From: an uncultured Sulfitobacter sp.
GTDB lineage: Bacteria > Pseudomonadota > Alphaproteobacteria > Rhodobacterales > Rhodobacteraceae
Length of the DNA stretch: 64,000 nucleotides
Assembly (NCBI RefSeq): GCF_947502895.1
Contig: NZ_CANNBM010000001.1
Span: 1,488,001-1,552,000, forward strand
Direction of reading: 5' to 3'
Shown here: positions 34,551 through 43,128 of the stretch, one piece after another
Numbering within the stretch: position 1 is the first letter of the stretch
How the letters are laid out: each line of letters opens with the position of its first letter
Program-made: the position numbers and the translations under genes
The notes under the pieces: generated by a model
The model's database searches: none
Seen by the model: the letters and a program-made list of their open reading frames with translations, nothing else
Told to the model about the DNA's origin: nothing

Positions 34551-37104
34551 TCACAATCCGCCCCGGGACAACGATCACCTTCTTGGGTGTTCCGCCGTCA
34601 AGGATACGGATCACGGCCTCATGGGCAAGGGCCAGCTTTTCGACCTCTTCTTTCGGCAAGTCGGCGGGCACTTCAATCTCGCCGCGCCGCTTGCCGTTGA
34701 CCTGAATCGGCAACGTAACGGTATCGTCCTTCAGCATCGCCTCGTCCGCGACAGGCCAAGGGGCGGTGGCGATCAGGCCCTCGCCGCCCTGTCTGGCCCA
34801 GATATCCTCGGCCAGATGCGGCGTCATGGGTGACATCAGCTGCGCCAGCGTCATTATCGCTTCGCGCTGGGCGGCGCGGGACGCTTTGGATTTTTGCAGC
34901 GTGGCGGTGAAGCCGTATAGCTTGGCCAATGCAGCGTTAAAGCCAAAGCTTTCAATCGCCATGGTCACATCATGGATGGTTTTGTGCATGGCGCGCAGCA
35001 GGTCATCATCCCCTTCGCCGCCAGCACCATCCATTCCGGCAATGCGATCAGAGATATTCCAGACGCGGCCAAGATGCTTATAGGCCGCCTCGGCACCTGA
35101 CGCCGTCCATTCCACATCCCGCTCGGGGGGCGAATCGCTCAGGACAAACCAGCGCGCGGTATCGGCTCCGAAGGATGAAATGATATTCAGCGGATCGACC
35201 ACGTTGTTTTTGGACTTCGACATTTTGGCCGAAGGGATGATCTCAACCTCTGCACCGCCTTCTTTGAGGAACGCCTGATCGCCTTTCAGGTCCACTTCTT
35301 CTGGATAATGGAACACGGGGCGGTCATCTGCGCCGATGGATTTGTAAATCGCATGTGTCACCATGCCTTGGGTGAACAGGGCATCGAACGGCTCAATCGC
35401 AGATTCGGGCAAATGCCCTGTGATCTGCATCGCGCGGGCAAAGAAGCGCGCATAGAGCAAGTGGAGGATCGCATGCTCTACTCCGCCGATATACTGATCG
35501 ACGTTCATCCAGTATTCCGCGTCCTCTATCACCGTGGGCGTATCGGCATGGGGCGCGGTAAAGCGGGCATAGTACCATGACGAATCGACAAAGGTGTCCA
35601 TCGTGTCCGTCTCGCGCAGCGCATCTTTGCCGCAGGTGGGGCAGGGCGTGGTGCGCCATTCCATATGACGGTCCAGGGGATTGCCCGGAATGTCAAAGGT
35701 GACATCGTCGGGCAGTTTTACGGGCAGGTTCTCTTTCTTCTCCGGAACAACACCGCAATCTTCGCAATGCACAACGGGAATCGGGCAACCCCAGTAGCGC
35801 TGGCGTGACAGCCCCCAGTCGCGCAGGCGAAACTTGGTCACGCCCATGCCCACCCCTTGGGATTCGCAGAACTCGATCGCTGCATCGATGGCCTCTAGGC
35901 CTGTCTGCACCTCTTCGCCCGCAAAGCCGCGTGTATACAAAACCCGTTCGGTTTTTTGCGGCACGAACGCTTCGCCCCCGTCCTCGGGTGCATGGTATGA
36001 TGTTTCATACGGCACATATGTCGATGTCACGGGCAAATCGTATTTGCGGGCAAACTCCAGATCCCGCTGGTCATGGGCAGGACAACCAAAAATCGCCCCT
36101 GTACCGTAGTCCATAAGGATAAAGTTCGCGATATAGACAGGCAGTTCTTGGGCCGTGTCGAACGGATGGCGGACGCGGATACCAGTATCCATGCCCAGCT
36201 TTTCACCTGTCTCGATAGCTTCTTCCGTGGTGCCGCCCTTGCGACACTCCGCGACAAAGGCCGCGACGTCCGCATTGTCGCGCTCCAGCAGCTTGGCAAT
36301 CGGATGATCGGGCGAGATGCCGACAAAGCTGGCGCCCAGCAGCGTATCGGGGCGGGTCGTGTAGACTTCGATCTGGTCATGGCCGTCAGGTGCATTGACG
36401 GTGGAGAAGGCAAATTGCAGGCCGCGCGACTTGCCAATCCAGTTTTCCTGCATCAGGCGCACCTTGGCGGGCCAGTTCTCAAGATTATCCAGCGCGCCCA
36501 GCAATTCATCGGAATAATCCGATATCTTGAAGAACCACTGCGTCAGCTCGCGCCGTTCAACCAGCGCACCGGAACGCCAGCCGCGCCCCTGCTCGACCTG
36601 TTCGTTCGCCAGAACAGTCATATCGACAGGGTCCCAGTTCACGATGGCGTTTTTGCGGTAGATCAGGCCCGCATCGATCATATCGATGAACATGGCTTGC
36701 TGGTGTTGATAGTAGTCGGGGTGACAGGTCGCAATTTCGCGCGACCAATCCAGCGAGAAGCCAAGCGGCTTCATCTGGTTCTTCATGTCCTCGATGTTCT
36801 GATAGGTCCACTCACCAGGATGGATGCCTTTTTGCATTGCTGCGTTTTCAGCAGCCAGACCAAACGAGTCCCATCCCATCGGGTGCAGCACGTTGAACCC
36901 TTTTGCCAGCTTGTAGCGTGCGATGACATCACCAAGGGTATAGTTGCGCACATGGCCCATGTGGATGCGGCCCGATGGATAGGGGAACATCTCCAATACA
37001 TAGTACTTGGGTTTGTCGGCCGAGCGGACTGCCTTGAATATTTCGTTTTTGTCCCACGCGGCTTGCCAGCGGGCTTCGATCTCGGAGGGGGAATAGCGGG
37101 TCAT
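34537..37104 (-). CDS. leuS: Leucyl-tRNA synthetase
   Basis: An 855-residue class I synthetase. The HIGH motif appears as HMGH at 48-51 and the KMSKS motif is intact in SAKMSKSKNNV. The CP1 editing domain is present with its T-rich region (VYTTRPDTLLGASFVG). Length is normal. The ATG at 37104 is chosen; the upstream frame needs a TTG at 37128. It heads the leuS-lptE-holA unit. A hairpin-rich leader lies upstream. Confidence 0.97.
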   Translation of the reverse strand: MTRYSPSEIEARWQAAWDKNEIFKAVRSADKPKYYVLEMFPYPSGRIHMGHVRNYTLGDVIARYKLAKGFNVLHPMGWDSFGLAAENAAMQKGIHPGEWTYQNIEDMKNQMKPLGFSLDWSREIATCHPDYYQHQQAMFIDMIDAGLIYRKNAIVNWDPVDMTVLANEQVEQGRGWRSGALVERRELTQWFFKISDYSDELLGALDNLENWPAKVRLMQENWIGKSRGLQFAFSTVNAPDGHDQIEVYTTRPDTLLGASFVGISPDHPIAKLLERDNADVAAFVAECRKGGTTEEAIETGEKLGMDTGIRVRHPFDTAQELPVYIANFILMDYGTGAIFGCPAHDQRDLEFARKYDLPVTSTYVPYETSYHAPEDGGEAFVPQKTERVLYTRGFAGEEVQTGLEAIDAAIEFCESQGVGMGVTKFRLRDWGLSRQRYWGCPIPVVHCEDCGVVPEKKENLPVKLPDDVTFDIPGNPLDRHMEWRTTPCPTCGKDALRETDTMDTFVDSSWYYARFTAPHADTPTVIEDAEYWMNVDQYIGGVEHAILHLLYARFFARAMQITGHLPESAIEPFDALFTQGMVTHAIYKSIGADDRPVFHYPEEVDLKGDQAFLKEGGAEVEIIPSAKMSKSKNNVVDPLNIISSFGADTARWFVLSDSPPERDVEWTASGAEAAYKHLGRVWNISDRIAGMDGAGGEGDDDLLRAMHKTIHDVTMAIESFGFNAALAKLYGFTATLQKSKASRAAQREAIMTLAQLMSPMTPHLAEDIWARQGGEGLIATAPWPVADEAMLKDDTVTLPIQVNGKRRGEIEVPADLPKEEVEKLALAHEAVIRILDGGTPKKVIVVPGRIVNVVV

Positions 37105-37121
37105 GTGCGGGGCCTTTTTAC

Positions 37122-37165
37122 GCAGCAACGCCGGACGTGTGATTTGTCACAAAGCCCGGCGCTGC
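37122..37165 (-). promoter_or_regulatory. Structured leader upstream of leuS
   Basis: GCAGC-AAC-GCCGG at 37122-37134 pairs with CCGGC-GCTGC at 37156-37165, leaving a three-base bulge. An inner GTGA/TCAC hairpin sits in the loop. It lies within the 87 bp between the DUF3576 gene and leuS on the same strand. There is no T-tract, so it is not a simple terminator. Attenuation or mRNA stabilisation is a guess. Confidence 0.35.
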
Positions 37166-37191
37166 ACTATTTGGATAACGAATGGGGGCGA

Positions 37192-37692
37192 TCAGAGTTT
37201 GTTGTCTGCGATCCGAAGTTCGCGTGCGCGCGATAGAATCGCATCTTCAACGGCACGGCTTGTGGCTTTGCTCACTGCAGAGCCGCCGCGGTTCTGCAAG
37301 GCGACGTTCAAGGATCGTGCATCAAGCGCTGGATCATCAATCAGAACAGTGGCGCGGTACGAGCGGCCACCACCGGGCGGCGTGCCGTAGCCAGTAACGA
37401 TAACACCTGTGAACGGATCAACAGACTGGATCGGCAAAAAGTTAAGCACTTCCAGCGTCGCACTCCACAAATACCGATTCACCAAGACGGTGCTTTCGGT
37501 GTTCTTTTTATTGAAGATCGACCAGATCGTGTTGTTTGGATCGGTCTCCACGTTCGCGGGATTGTTGGGATTCGTGTACTGCGCAGGACGGTCCGTCGCA
37601 GGAGAGCCGATGCGCCCGATGGACCCGCAGGCCGTCAAAGTTCCGATGGCAACCGCCAGTATCGCTATGTTCCGAGCCCGCATACGTGCCAT
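37192..37692 (-). CDS. DUF3576 family lipoprotein
   Basis: A 166-residue exported lipoprotein. The signal RNIAILAVAIGTLTAC carries a lipobox (LTAC), then comes a disordered Asn/Pro-rich stretch, and the rest matches DUF3576 (NRYLWSATLEVLNFLPIQS, then a Gly-rich turn). The family is conserved in alphaproteobacteria, often beside leuS, with no known function. Start at 37692; an alternative ATG is three codons later and both have AAGG sites. The open frame runs up to 37905 through the porin upstream region. Confidence 0.8.
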   Translation of the reverse strand: MARMRARNIAILAVAIGTLTACGSIGRIGSPATDRPAQYTNPNNPANVETDPNNTIWSIFNKKNTESTVLVNRYLWSATLEVLNFLPIQSVDPFTGVIVTGYGTPPGGGRSYRATVLIDDPALDARSLNVALQNRGGSAVSKATSRAVEDAILSRARELRIADNKL

Positions 37693-37838
37693 CCTTGCCA
37701 CCTTATTAGCCTTGTTTTCTATGCAATACCCAAGCCTGCGCATCTGGGCAAGGTCTATGTAAGATAGTGCGGGGCCGGAAACGGGCGCGTTGACCATAGG
37801 TAAGCCATTCAGACTGTGGCAAAGCTGCACCATCGCAG

Positions 37839-37870
37839 GCTGCTTTGCTTTCGGGCTTGCTGCTTTGCTT
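37839..37870 (+). repeat. 12-bp direct repeat upstream of porin
   Basis: GCTGCTTTGCTT occurs at 37839-37850 and again at 37859-37870, a 20-bp period (about two helical turns). It is 92 bp before the porin ATG, in the 269-bp region between the divergent DUF3576 and porin genes. The rest of the region shows no ORF of note. A regulator site is possible but untested. Confidence 0.4.
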
Positions 37871-37961
37871 GCCAAAAGGCGGGGCGGGGCGCAAAAGAGG
37901 CTCATACCTAGATCGGAATTCCCCGGTCGGGTCCTTATGAATTCAAACCGAGGGAAAACTC

Positions 37962-38855
37962 ATGAAAAAAGTTCTCTTCGCAACAACAGCTCTGATCGCC
38001 ACAGCTTCTGTTGCAGCAGCAGACGTTACCTTCTCCGGCTACGGCCGCTTTGGTATCCTGTACGTGTCTAACGCAACAGGCACAGACGAAACAAACCTGA
38101 CAAGCCGCTTCCGCTTGCAGATCGACGCGACAGCCGAATCCGACGCAGGCGTCACATTCGGTGCACGCGTTCGTCTCGAAGGCGAAGAGCGCGACGCAGC
38201 TGGCGGCGCACGTCCGCAGATCAACGGCGTACGTTACTTCGCACGCTCCGGCGGCCTGGAAGTCGGCGTTGGCAACATCTTCGGCGCGCTTGAGTTCATG
38301 CCTGGCATGTACCCAATCGACCTTGGTCTGACCGGTCACAACTACGACTACACCGCATACAACTTCCGCGGCGATGCGTACTCTTCCGGTGGTCTGGGTA
38401 ACGGCGGCGACAACGGCGTTGAAGTTCTGTACTCCGCAGGCGACTTCTCCGCGCACATCTCTGCTTCCGACACAGACGACCGTATCGCAGCACACGTTGC
38501 ATACACATGGAACGGCTGGACATTCGCATTGGGTGCACAGGACTCCGACAACGCAGCTGACACCGAGTTGGCCGTATCTGTTGGTGGTTCCTTCGGTATC
38601 GCAGACGTGACACTGGCATACGCAGACAACGGCACAGCAGGCGATCACATCGTTCTGGCCGGTCGTGTTGACGTAGGCGCAGCCACAAACATCGAAGCGT
38701 ACATTGCTGACGCGGACCAGTGGGCCGATACTTCCTTCGGTATCGACTTTAACCACGACATGGGTGGCGGCACGTCGCTCCGTGGTGGTATCTCCACAGG
38801 CGGTTCGTTGGGTGATGAGACAGCACTCGACCTGGGTGTTCGCTTCAACTTCTAA
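37962..38855 (+). CDS. Outer-membrane porin, Rhodobacter type
   Basis: A 297-residue general porin that lets small solutes cross the outer membrane. It has a signal peptide (MKKVLFATTALIATASVAAA), then about 16 amphipathic strands starting DVTFSGYGRFG, an acidic constriction loop near 85-130, and a terminal Phe, the usual signal for barrel insertion. Codon use is strongly biased (GCA, GGC, TCC, GTT), marking high expression, and its anti-sense strand is open as a by-product. GAGGGAAA precedes the ATG, and a strong terminator follows. Confidence 0.92.
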   Translation: MKKVLFATTALIATASVAAADVTFSGYGRFGILYVSNATGTDETNLTSRFRLQIDATAESDAGVTFGARVRLEGEERDAAGGARPQINGVRYFARSGGLEVGVGNIFGALEFMPGMYPIDLGLTGHNYDYTAYNFRGDAYSSGGLGNGGDNGVEVLYSAGDFSAHISASDTDDRIAAHVAYTWNGWTFALGAQDSDNAADTELAVSVGGSFGIADVTLAYADNGTAGDHIVLAGRVDVGAATNIEAYIADADQWADTSFGIDFNHDMGGGTSLRGGISTGGSLGDETALDLGVRFNF

Positions 38856-38881
38856 GTTGAACGCAACAACCTGAATGATTT

Positions 38882-38912
38882 GGGGCAGACTTCGGTCTGC
38901 CCCTTTTCTTTT
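38882..38912 (+). terminator. Rho-independent terminator after porin
   Basis: A perfect 9-bp stem, GGGGCAGAC/GTCTGCCCC, with a stable TTCG loop, followed by TTTTCTTTT. One of the strongest terminators in the window, fitting a highly expressed gene. Confidence 0.95.
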
Positions 38913-38954
38913 GCGCCATGCTGTTATCTTTAGTCCTCCAAACAGGAGGCCTCT

Positions 38955-39608
38955 ATGACACTGCGCGACATCACCGATAAAATTGCCAAAGCCGAAAAAA
39001 ACGCAGGCCGCGATGCTGGCGCTGTTTCGCTGATTGCCGTCAGCAAGGTGCAGCCCAATGCGCGGGTGCAGGCCGTGCTGGAAGAGGGCCACCGTGTATT
39101 CGGTGAGAACAAGGTGCAGGAAGCAGCTGGCAAGTGGCCTGACTTTCGCACGCAATATGACGGGATCGAACTGCACCTGATCGGTCCGTTGCAAACAAAC
39201 AAGGCCCGCCAAGCGATGGAGCTGGCCGATTCGATCCATACGCTAGACCGTCTGAAACTGGCTAATACCCTAGCACGCCTTGCCCAAGAGCTTGGCCGCT
39301 GCCCCGATCTGTTCATTCAGGTGAACACGGGCGAAGAGGAACAAAAGGCAGGCGTTATGCCTCTGGAAGCCGATGGGTTCATTTCCGAATGTCGCGCACT
39401 CGATCTGCCCGTGCATGGCCTGATGTGCATCCCGCCTGTGGACGAGGAAGCGTCACTTCACTTTGCCCTGCTGGCCAAAATTGCAGCGCGCAACGGGCTG
39501 CAAGGGCTTTCCATGGGGATGAGCAGTGATTTTGAAAAGGCAATTGCACTGGGCGCTACGCATATCCGCGTAGGATCGGCAATTTTCGGCGACCGTGTTC
39601 CGACCTAA
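38955..39608 (+). CDS. YggS family PLP-binding protein
   Basis: A 217-residue single-domain PLP protein of the YggS/PROSC family, which maintains free PLP and amino-acid homeostasis. K31 in AVSKVQPN is the PLP-binding lysine, and the phosphate-binding region SMGMSSDFEKAI and GATHIRVGSAIFG are intact. A good AGGAGG site precedes the ATG. Its end overlaps the convergent L,D-transpeptidase-like gene by 4 bp. Confidence 0.93.
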   Translation: MTLRDITDKIAKAEKNAGRDAGAVSLIAVSKVQPNARVQAVLEEGHRVFGENKVQEAAGKWPDFRTQYDGIELHLIGPLQTNKARQAMELADSIHTLDRLKLANTLARLAQELGRCPDLFIQVNTGEEEQKAGVMPLEADGFISECRALDLPVHGLMCIPPVDEEASLHFALLAKIAARNGLQGLSMGMSSDFEKAIALGATHIRVGSAIFGDRVPT

Positions 39609-40099
39609 CCGACAATCAGCCGTGTGCGGTATTTGATGCGCCGCGCTATGGCGTGCAGATGGCAGCGTGAAAACGCCACGCAGCCTTCGGTGGGATAGCC
39701 GGGCCTGCGATATTGATGCAAAAAGATCGCTGACCCGCGCCCGCGTACTGCGTAGGGCCAGTTCCAATCCGTGAGAATCACCAGATCATAGAGCGGGTCT
39801 GCGCGGCGCAACCGCTCATGGCTGTGGGGGTAGGGCGCACGGACCATCATGTTGTAGTCTTCATCTGTCGGATCATCCGACCATAGGTCCAAAGGACCAA
39901 TCGGCTTGGCCCAACTGACAGGCCGTGCGATGCGGTCGGGGCGATAGAGAATCCCAACAATACGATGCACACCGCGCGGTGTGGCCCCGTCCCCTTCGCG
40001 CTTGCGCCCCGAAATACCGCCTTTGCCAATTGTGCAGGGCCATATCCGCCCCAGAAAACGCACCCCTCGGGGCGTCAGCACCATGTCGTCCGGTGTCAC
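39605..40099 (-). CDS. L,D-transpeptidase (YkuD-type) family protein
   Basis: A 164-residue protein with an L,D-transpeptidase catalytic site: H128 in FLHQY and C140 in PTEGC, slightly different from the common SHGC form but matching the variant seen in alphaproteobacteria. No signal peptide is visible, so either the true start is different or it acts on cytoplasmic substrates. The usual role is cross-linking peptidoglycan through 3-3 bonds. Its start overlaps the ribA end (ATGA). Confidence 0.8.
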   Translation of the reverse strand: MTPDDMVLTPRGVRFLGRIWPCTIGKGGISGRKREGDGATPRGVHRIVGILYRPDRIARPVSWAKPIGPLDLWSDDPTDEDYNMMVRAPYPHSHERLRRADPLYDLVILTDWNWPYAVRGRGSAIFLHQYRRPGYPTEGCVAFSRCHLHAIARRIKYRTRLIVG

Positions 40100-41175
40100 A
40101 ACAGATGCCCCGATTTAGCCGCTTTGGTCGCCAGATAGTCCTTGTTGTGGCGGTTCTCTCCAACGGCCAGCGGCACACGCTCGGCGACATGCACACCGCA
40201 TTGCTCCATCATCGACACTTTGCGTGGGTTGTTGGTGAGCAGCCGCACAGCGGAAAAACCCATGGTCTGCAAAATGTCGGCGCCCAGCCGGAAATCCCGC
40301 TCGTCATCCTCAAAACCCAAGCGATGATTCGCCTCGACGGTATCAAACCCCTGATCCTGCAGCGAATAGGCGCGCATTTTATTGGCAAGACCAATCCCGC
40401 GCCCCTCTTGGTTGAGGTAGAGTAGTATCCCGTGTCCCTCACTGCCCATTTGCGCCAATGCAGCGCGCAGCTGGGGGCCACAATCACATTTCAGGCTGCC
40501 CATCAGATCACCCGTGAAACAGGCCGAATGCAGGCGGCACAGCACGGGGGCGCTGCGATCGGGCCGACCGATCTCGATAGCGTAATGCTCCTCGCCGCCG
40601 TCTTCCGGGCGAAAAACATGCAAACGCCCCGCTTCCGACACTTCCATAGGCAATCGCGCATGGACCACACTATGCAGCGGGCTGCGCTGTTTCAGATGGG
40701 TGGCCGCGGCAGCGCCGTCCAGCGACGTCAGGCTATTGGCGCGCGCGAATGCATCCGCATCTTGCAGCGGGACAATCACGGCAGCAGGCAGCAGGCGCGC
40801 TGATTTCACCAGCGCCAACGCCGTGCCATGCGCCGTTGCATCGCCTGTCCGCTCGGTGGCGAGTGGTCCCTTCATCGGCGCGCGAAGATCATCGGCGGGG
40901 TCTGCAATGCTCTGGACCCAGCCAAGCGTCGCATCTTCGGGCAGCATGATCCGCGCCAACTCCCCGTCGTAGGCGCGTGCTTTTAGCGTTTGCGCACGCC
41001 GCGCCGTGATCGCCAGCACGGCAGACCCTTCCAGCGCCATCGCCTCGGCCAGCCGCGCAGGTGTCAGCGTCTCGGTGGCCAGCACCAGTTGATCGCCCAA
41101 CACAACAGGCACGCCCATGCGCAGATCAGCCCGCGCACGGGCCAGTGTTTCGGTCACATCAGGGGCGAATGGCAT
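40096..41175 (-). CDS. ribA: GTP cyclohydrolase II with N-terminal extension
   Basis: A 359-residue enzyme for the first step of riboflavin synthesis. The C-terminal 200 residues are a standard GTP cyclohydrolase II: zinc ligands C219, C230 and C232 (CFTGDLMGSLKCDC), then EGRGIGL and the arginine-containing C-terminus. Residues 1-150 resemble a worn-down DHBP synthase (RibB) domain without its acidic active site, which is common in Rhodobacterales. RibB activity must then come from elsewhere. Coupled to the downstream transpeptidase-like gene. Confidence 0.9.
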   Translation of the reverse strand: MPFAPDVTETLARARADLRMGVPVVLGDQLVLATETLTPARLAEAMALEGSAVLAITARRAQTLKARAYDGELARIMLPEDATLGWVQSIADPADDLRAPMKGPLATERTGDATAHGTALALVKSARLLPAAVIVPLQDADAFARANSLTSLDGAAAATHLKQRSPLHSVVHARLPMEVSEAGRLHVFRPEDGGEEHYAIEIGRPDRSAPVLCRLHSACFTGDLMGSLKCDCGPQLRAALAQMGSEGHGILLYLNQEGRGIGLANKMRAYSLQDQGFDTVEANHRLGFEDDERDFRLGADILQTMGFSAVRLLTNNPRKVSMMEQCGVHVAERVPLAVGENRHNKDYLATKAAKSGHLL

Positions 41176-41341
41176 AGGAATTGTTACAACTCATCAGTTC
41201 GGTTGAAAGATATCTAGGCCATGAGGGGACGAATTGAAACAATTGACCGCATTGCGACACACAGGCGTGAGAACACCGGCCTGCCCCTTGTTGATTGCCC
41301 ATACTTCCATATCTTTAATTCAACGAAATTGGAGACGCACA

Positions 41342-42028
41342 ATGGCACAGCTCAAGAAAATCCTGCTGGTAGACGATGATGACGACCTGCGCGAAGCGCT
41401 GAGCGAACAGTTGATCATGACCGAGGACTTTGATGTGTTCGAGGCCGCCAATGGTGCTGATGCCATGACCCGCGCGAAAGAGATGATCTATGATCTGTTG
41501 ATCCTTGATGTGGGCCTGCCGGATACCGATGGCCGTGAGTTGTGCCGCCTGCTGCGCAAGCAAGGGATCAAAAGCCCGATTATGATGCTCACAGGGCATG
41601 ACGGGGATGCAGATACGATTCTGGGTCTGGACGCAGGCGCCAATGATTATGTCTCCAAGCCCTTCAAATTCCCTGTTCTTCTAGCGCGTATCCGCAGCCA
41701 ACTGCGCACACATGAACAGTCCGAGGATGCGATCTTTCAGCTTGGGCCATATACTTTCAAGCCCTCGATGAAGATGCTCATTACCGAAGATGACAAGAAG
41801 GTTCGCCTGACCGAGAAAGAGACAAACATCCTCAAGTTCCTGCACCGTTCTGCCGAGGGTGTCGTGGCCCGCGATGTGCTGCTGCACGAAGTTTGGGGCT
41901 ACAACGCAGGCGTCACCACCCACACGTTGGAAACGCATATTTACCGTTTGCGCCAGAAAATAGAGCCTGACCCCTCCAACGCCCGCCTTCTGGTCACGGA
42001 ATCAGGCGGTTATCGGCTGATGATCTAA
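41342..42028 (+). CDS. OmpR-type response regulator, CenR-like
   Basis: A 228-residue response regulator: receiver at 1-115 with acidic DDDDD near 11-15, phosphoacceptor D56, Thr in LTGHD and K in VSKPF; winged-helix DNA-binding domain at about 130-228 with the recognition helix THTLETHIYRLRQKI. The sequence resembles CenR, the essential envelope regulator of Caulobacter and Rhodobacter, but I hold this loosely. No kinase is adjacent, as is usual for CenR. The ATG at 41342 lies 166 bp from the divergent ribA start. Confidence 0.85.
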   Translation: MAQLKKILLVDDDDDLREALSEQLIMTEDFDVFEAANGADAMTRAKEMIYDLLILDVGLPDTDGRELCRLLRKQGIKSPIMMLTGHDGDADTILGLDAGANDYVSKPFKFPVLLARIRSQLRTHEQSEDAIFQLGPYTFKPSMKMLITEDDKKVRLTEKETNILKFLHRSAEGVVARDVLLHEVWGYNAGVTTHTLETHIYRLRQKIEPDPSNARLLVTESGGYRLMI

Positions 42029-42053
42029 GCGCGGGAACTTTTTGCGCCTCTGC

Positions 42054-42185
42054 TATGTTACCCTTACAGCAGACAGGATTTTCATGAGTTTCCTGTCGGT
42101 TTGACCCGCAAGAAGAATGGCCGGGACGATCGCCATTCTACCTCCCTGTTGGACTTGGCCGGGCCTTTGTGCCCGGTCTTTTTTT
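42054..42185 (+). ncRNA. Candidate small RNA or structured 3' region with three hairpins
   Basis: The 232-bp gap between the CenR-like gene and xthA holds three successive hairpins. GACAGGA (42072-42078) pairs with TCCTGTC (42091-42097). AGAATGGC (42114-42121) pairs with GCCATTCT (42132-42139). CCGGGC (42159-42164) pairs with GCCCGG (42171-42176) and is followed by a TCTTTTTTT tract. A TATGTT box at 42054-42059 could be a -10. This is the shape of a Rho-terminated small RNA, but a long 3' UTR of the regulator gene would look the same. Confidence 0.35.
42159..42185 (+). terminator. Rho-independent terminator between response regulator and xthA
   Basis: A CCGGGC/GCCCGG stem with a CTTTGT loop, then TC and seven T. 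It ends the regulator transcript or the candidate small RNA 75 bp before xthA. Confidence 0.85.
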
Positions 42186-42260
42186 GCGCGTGTTTCGGGT
42201 GGTTGTGCCGCATCCGGCGGGTTAGTGTGCAGCAACTTTACCCGTCAGGAGCGCGCGCCA

Positions 42261-43049
42261 ATGTCCTTTACCCTTGCCACTTGGAACATCAATTCGGTCC
42301 GCCTGCGCGAGCCGATTGTGTGCAAACTGCTGGCCGAGGAAGGGCCGGATGTGCTGTGTCTGCAAGAATGTAAAAGCCCCGTAGATAAAATCCCGATGGA
42401 GGCGTTTTCGGCGCTTGGCTATACCCACATGGTTGCCGAAGGGCAGAAGGGGTATAACGGCGTGGCGATCCTGTCCAAAATGCCGTTAGAGCCTGCGGGC
42501 GCGCATGATTTTGCCCAATTGGGCCACGCACGGCATGTTGCGGCCAAACTGTCCAATGGCGTGACTGTCCATAACTTTTATGTGCCAGCAGGTGGTGACG
42601 TCGCAGACCGTACGGTGAATGAGAAATTCGGTCAGAAGATGGATTACCTCGCCCAGATGCGCGACTTTTTCCATGCCGAGACGCCTGAAAAGGCAATCCT
42701 TGTCGGGGATCTGAATATCGCGCCACGCGAGGATGATGTCTGGGACCACAAGAAGATGCTCAAAGTCGTCAGCCACACCCCCGTCGAGGTCGAGGCGCTG
42801 ACACAGACGCAAGACGCGGGAAGCTGGGTTGATGTTACGCGGCAGGATATCCCTGACGGGCTCCTCTACAGCTGGTGGAGCTATCGTGCCAAGGATTGGG
42901 ACGCAGCCGATAAAGGCCGCCGTCTGGATCATGTCTGGGCCACGCCCGACATCTCCAACGCCGCCCACGGCAGCCGTGTGTTGCGCGCCGCGCGCGGTTG
43001 GGAAAAACCCTCCGACCATGCACCCGTTTTTGCAACTTTCGATCTTTGA
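42261..43049 (+). CDS. xthA: Exodeoxyribonuclease III
   Basis: A 262-residue AP endonuclease/exonuclease of base-excision repair. The motifs run in order: ATWNINSVR, LCLQECK with the metal-binding Glu, GDLNIAP, RLDHVWAT and the C-terminal SDHAPV with the catalytic Asp-His pair. Length is normal. The ATG at 42261 is backed by CAGGAG; the longer open frame passes through the upstream terminator and is not coding. Confidence 0.94.
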   Translation: MSFTLATWNINSVRLREPIVCKLLAEEGPDVLCLQECKSPVDKIPMEAFSALGYTHMVAEGQKGYNGVAILSKMPLEPAGAHDFAQLGHARHVAAKLSNGVTVHNFYVPAGGDVADRTVNEKFGQKMDYLAQMRDFFHAETPEKAILVGDLNIAPREDDVWDHKKMLKVVSHTPVEVEALTQTQDAGSWVDVTRQDIPDGLLYSWWSYRAKDWDAADKGRRLDHVWATPDISNAAHGSRVLRAARGWEKPSDHAPVFATFDL

Positions 43050-43128
43050 GCGTAAGGCTCTTTGAAACAGGGCGGCGCGGTCACATATAAGGACTAACCC
43101 GTAAGATTTGCACAATAGGACCGATGAC

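Noticed and set aside
37935..39239. 434-codon open frame antisense to the porin and part of yggS
   Set aside because: It mirrors the porin's strong codon bias, is very Cys/Val-rich with no protein-like pattern, and has no ribosome site.
42034..42059. GGAAC-N17-TGTT resembling an EcfG general-stress promoter before the hairpin region
   Set aside because: One mismatch in the -10 and, as I recall, Rhodobacterales generally lack the EcfG/PhyR system; likely chance.
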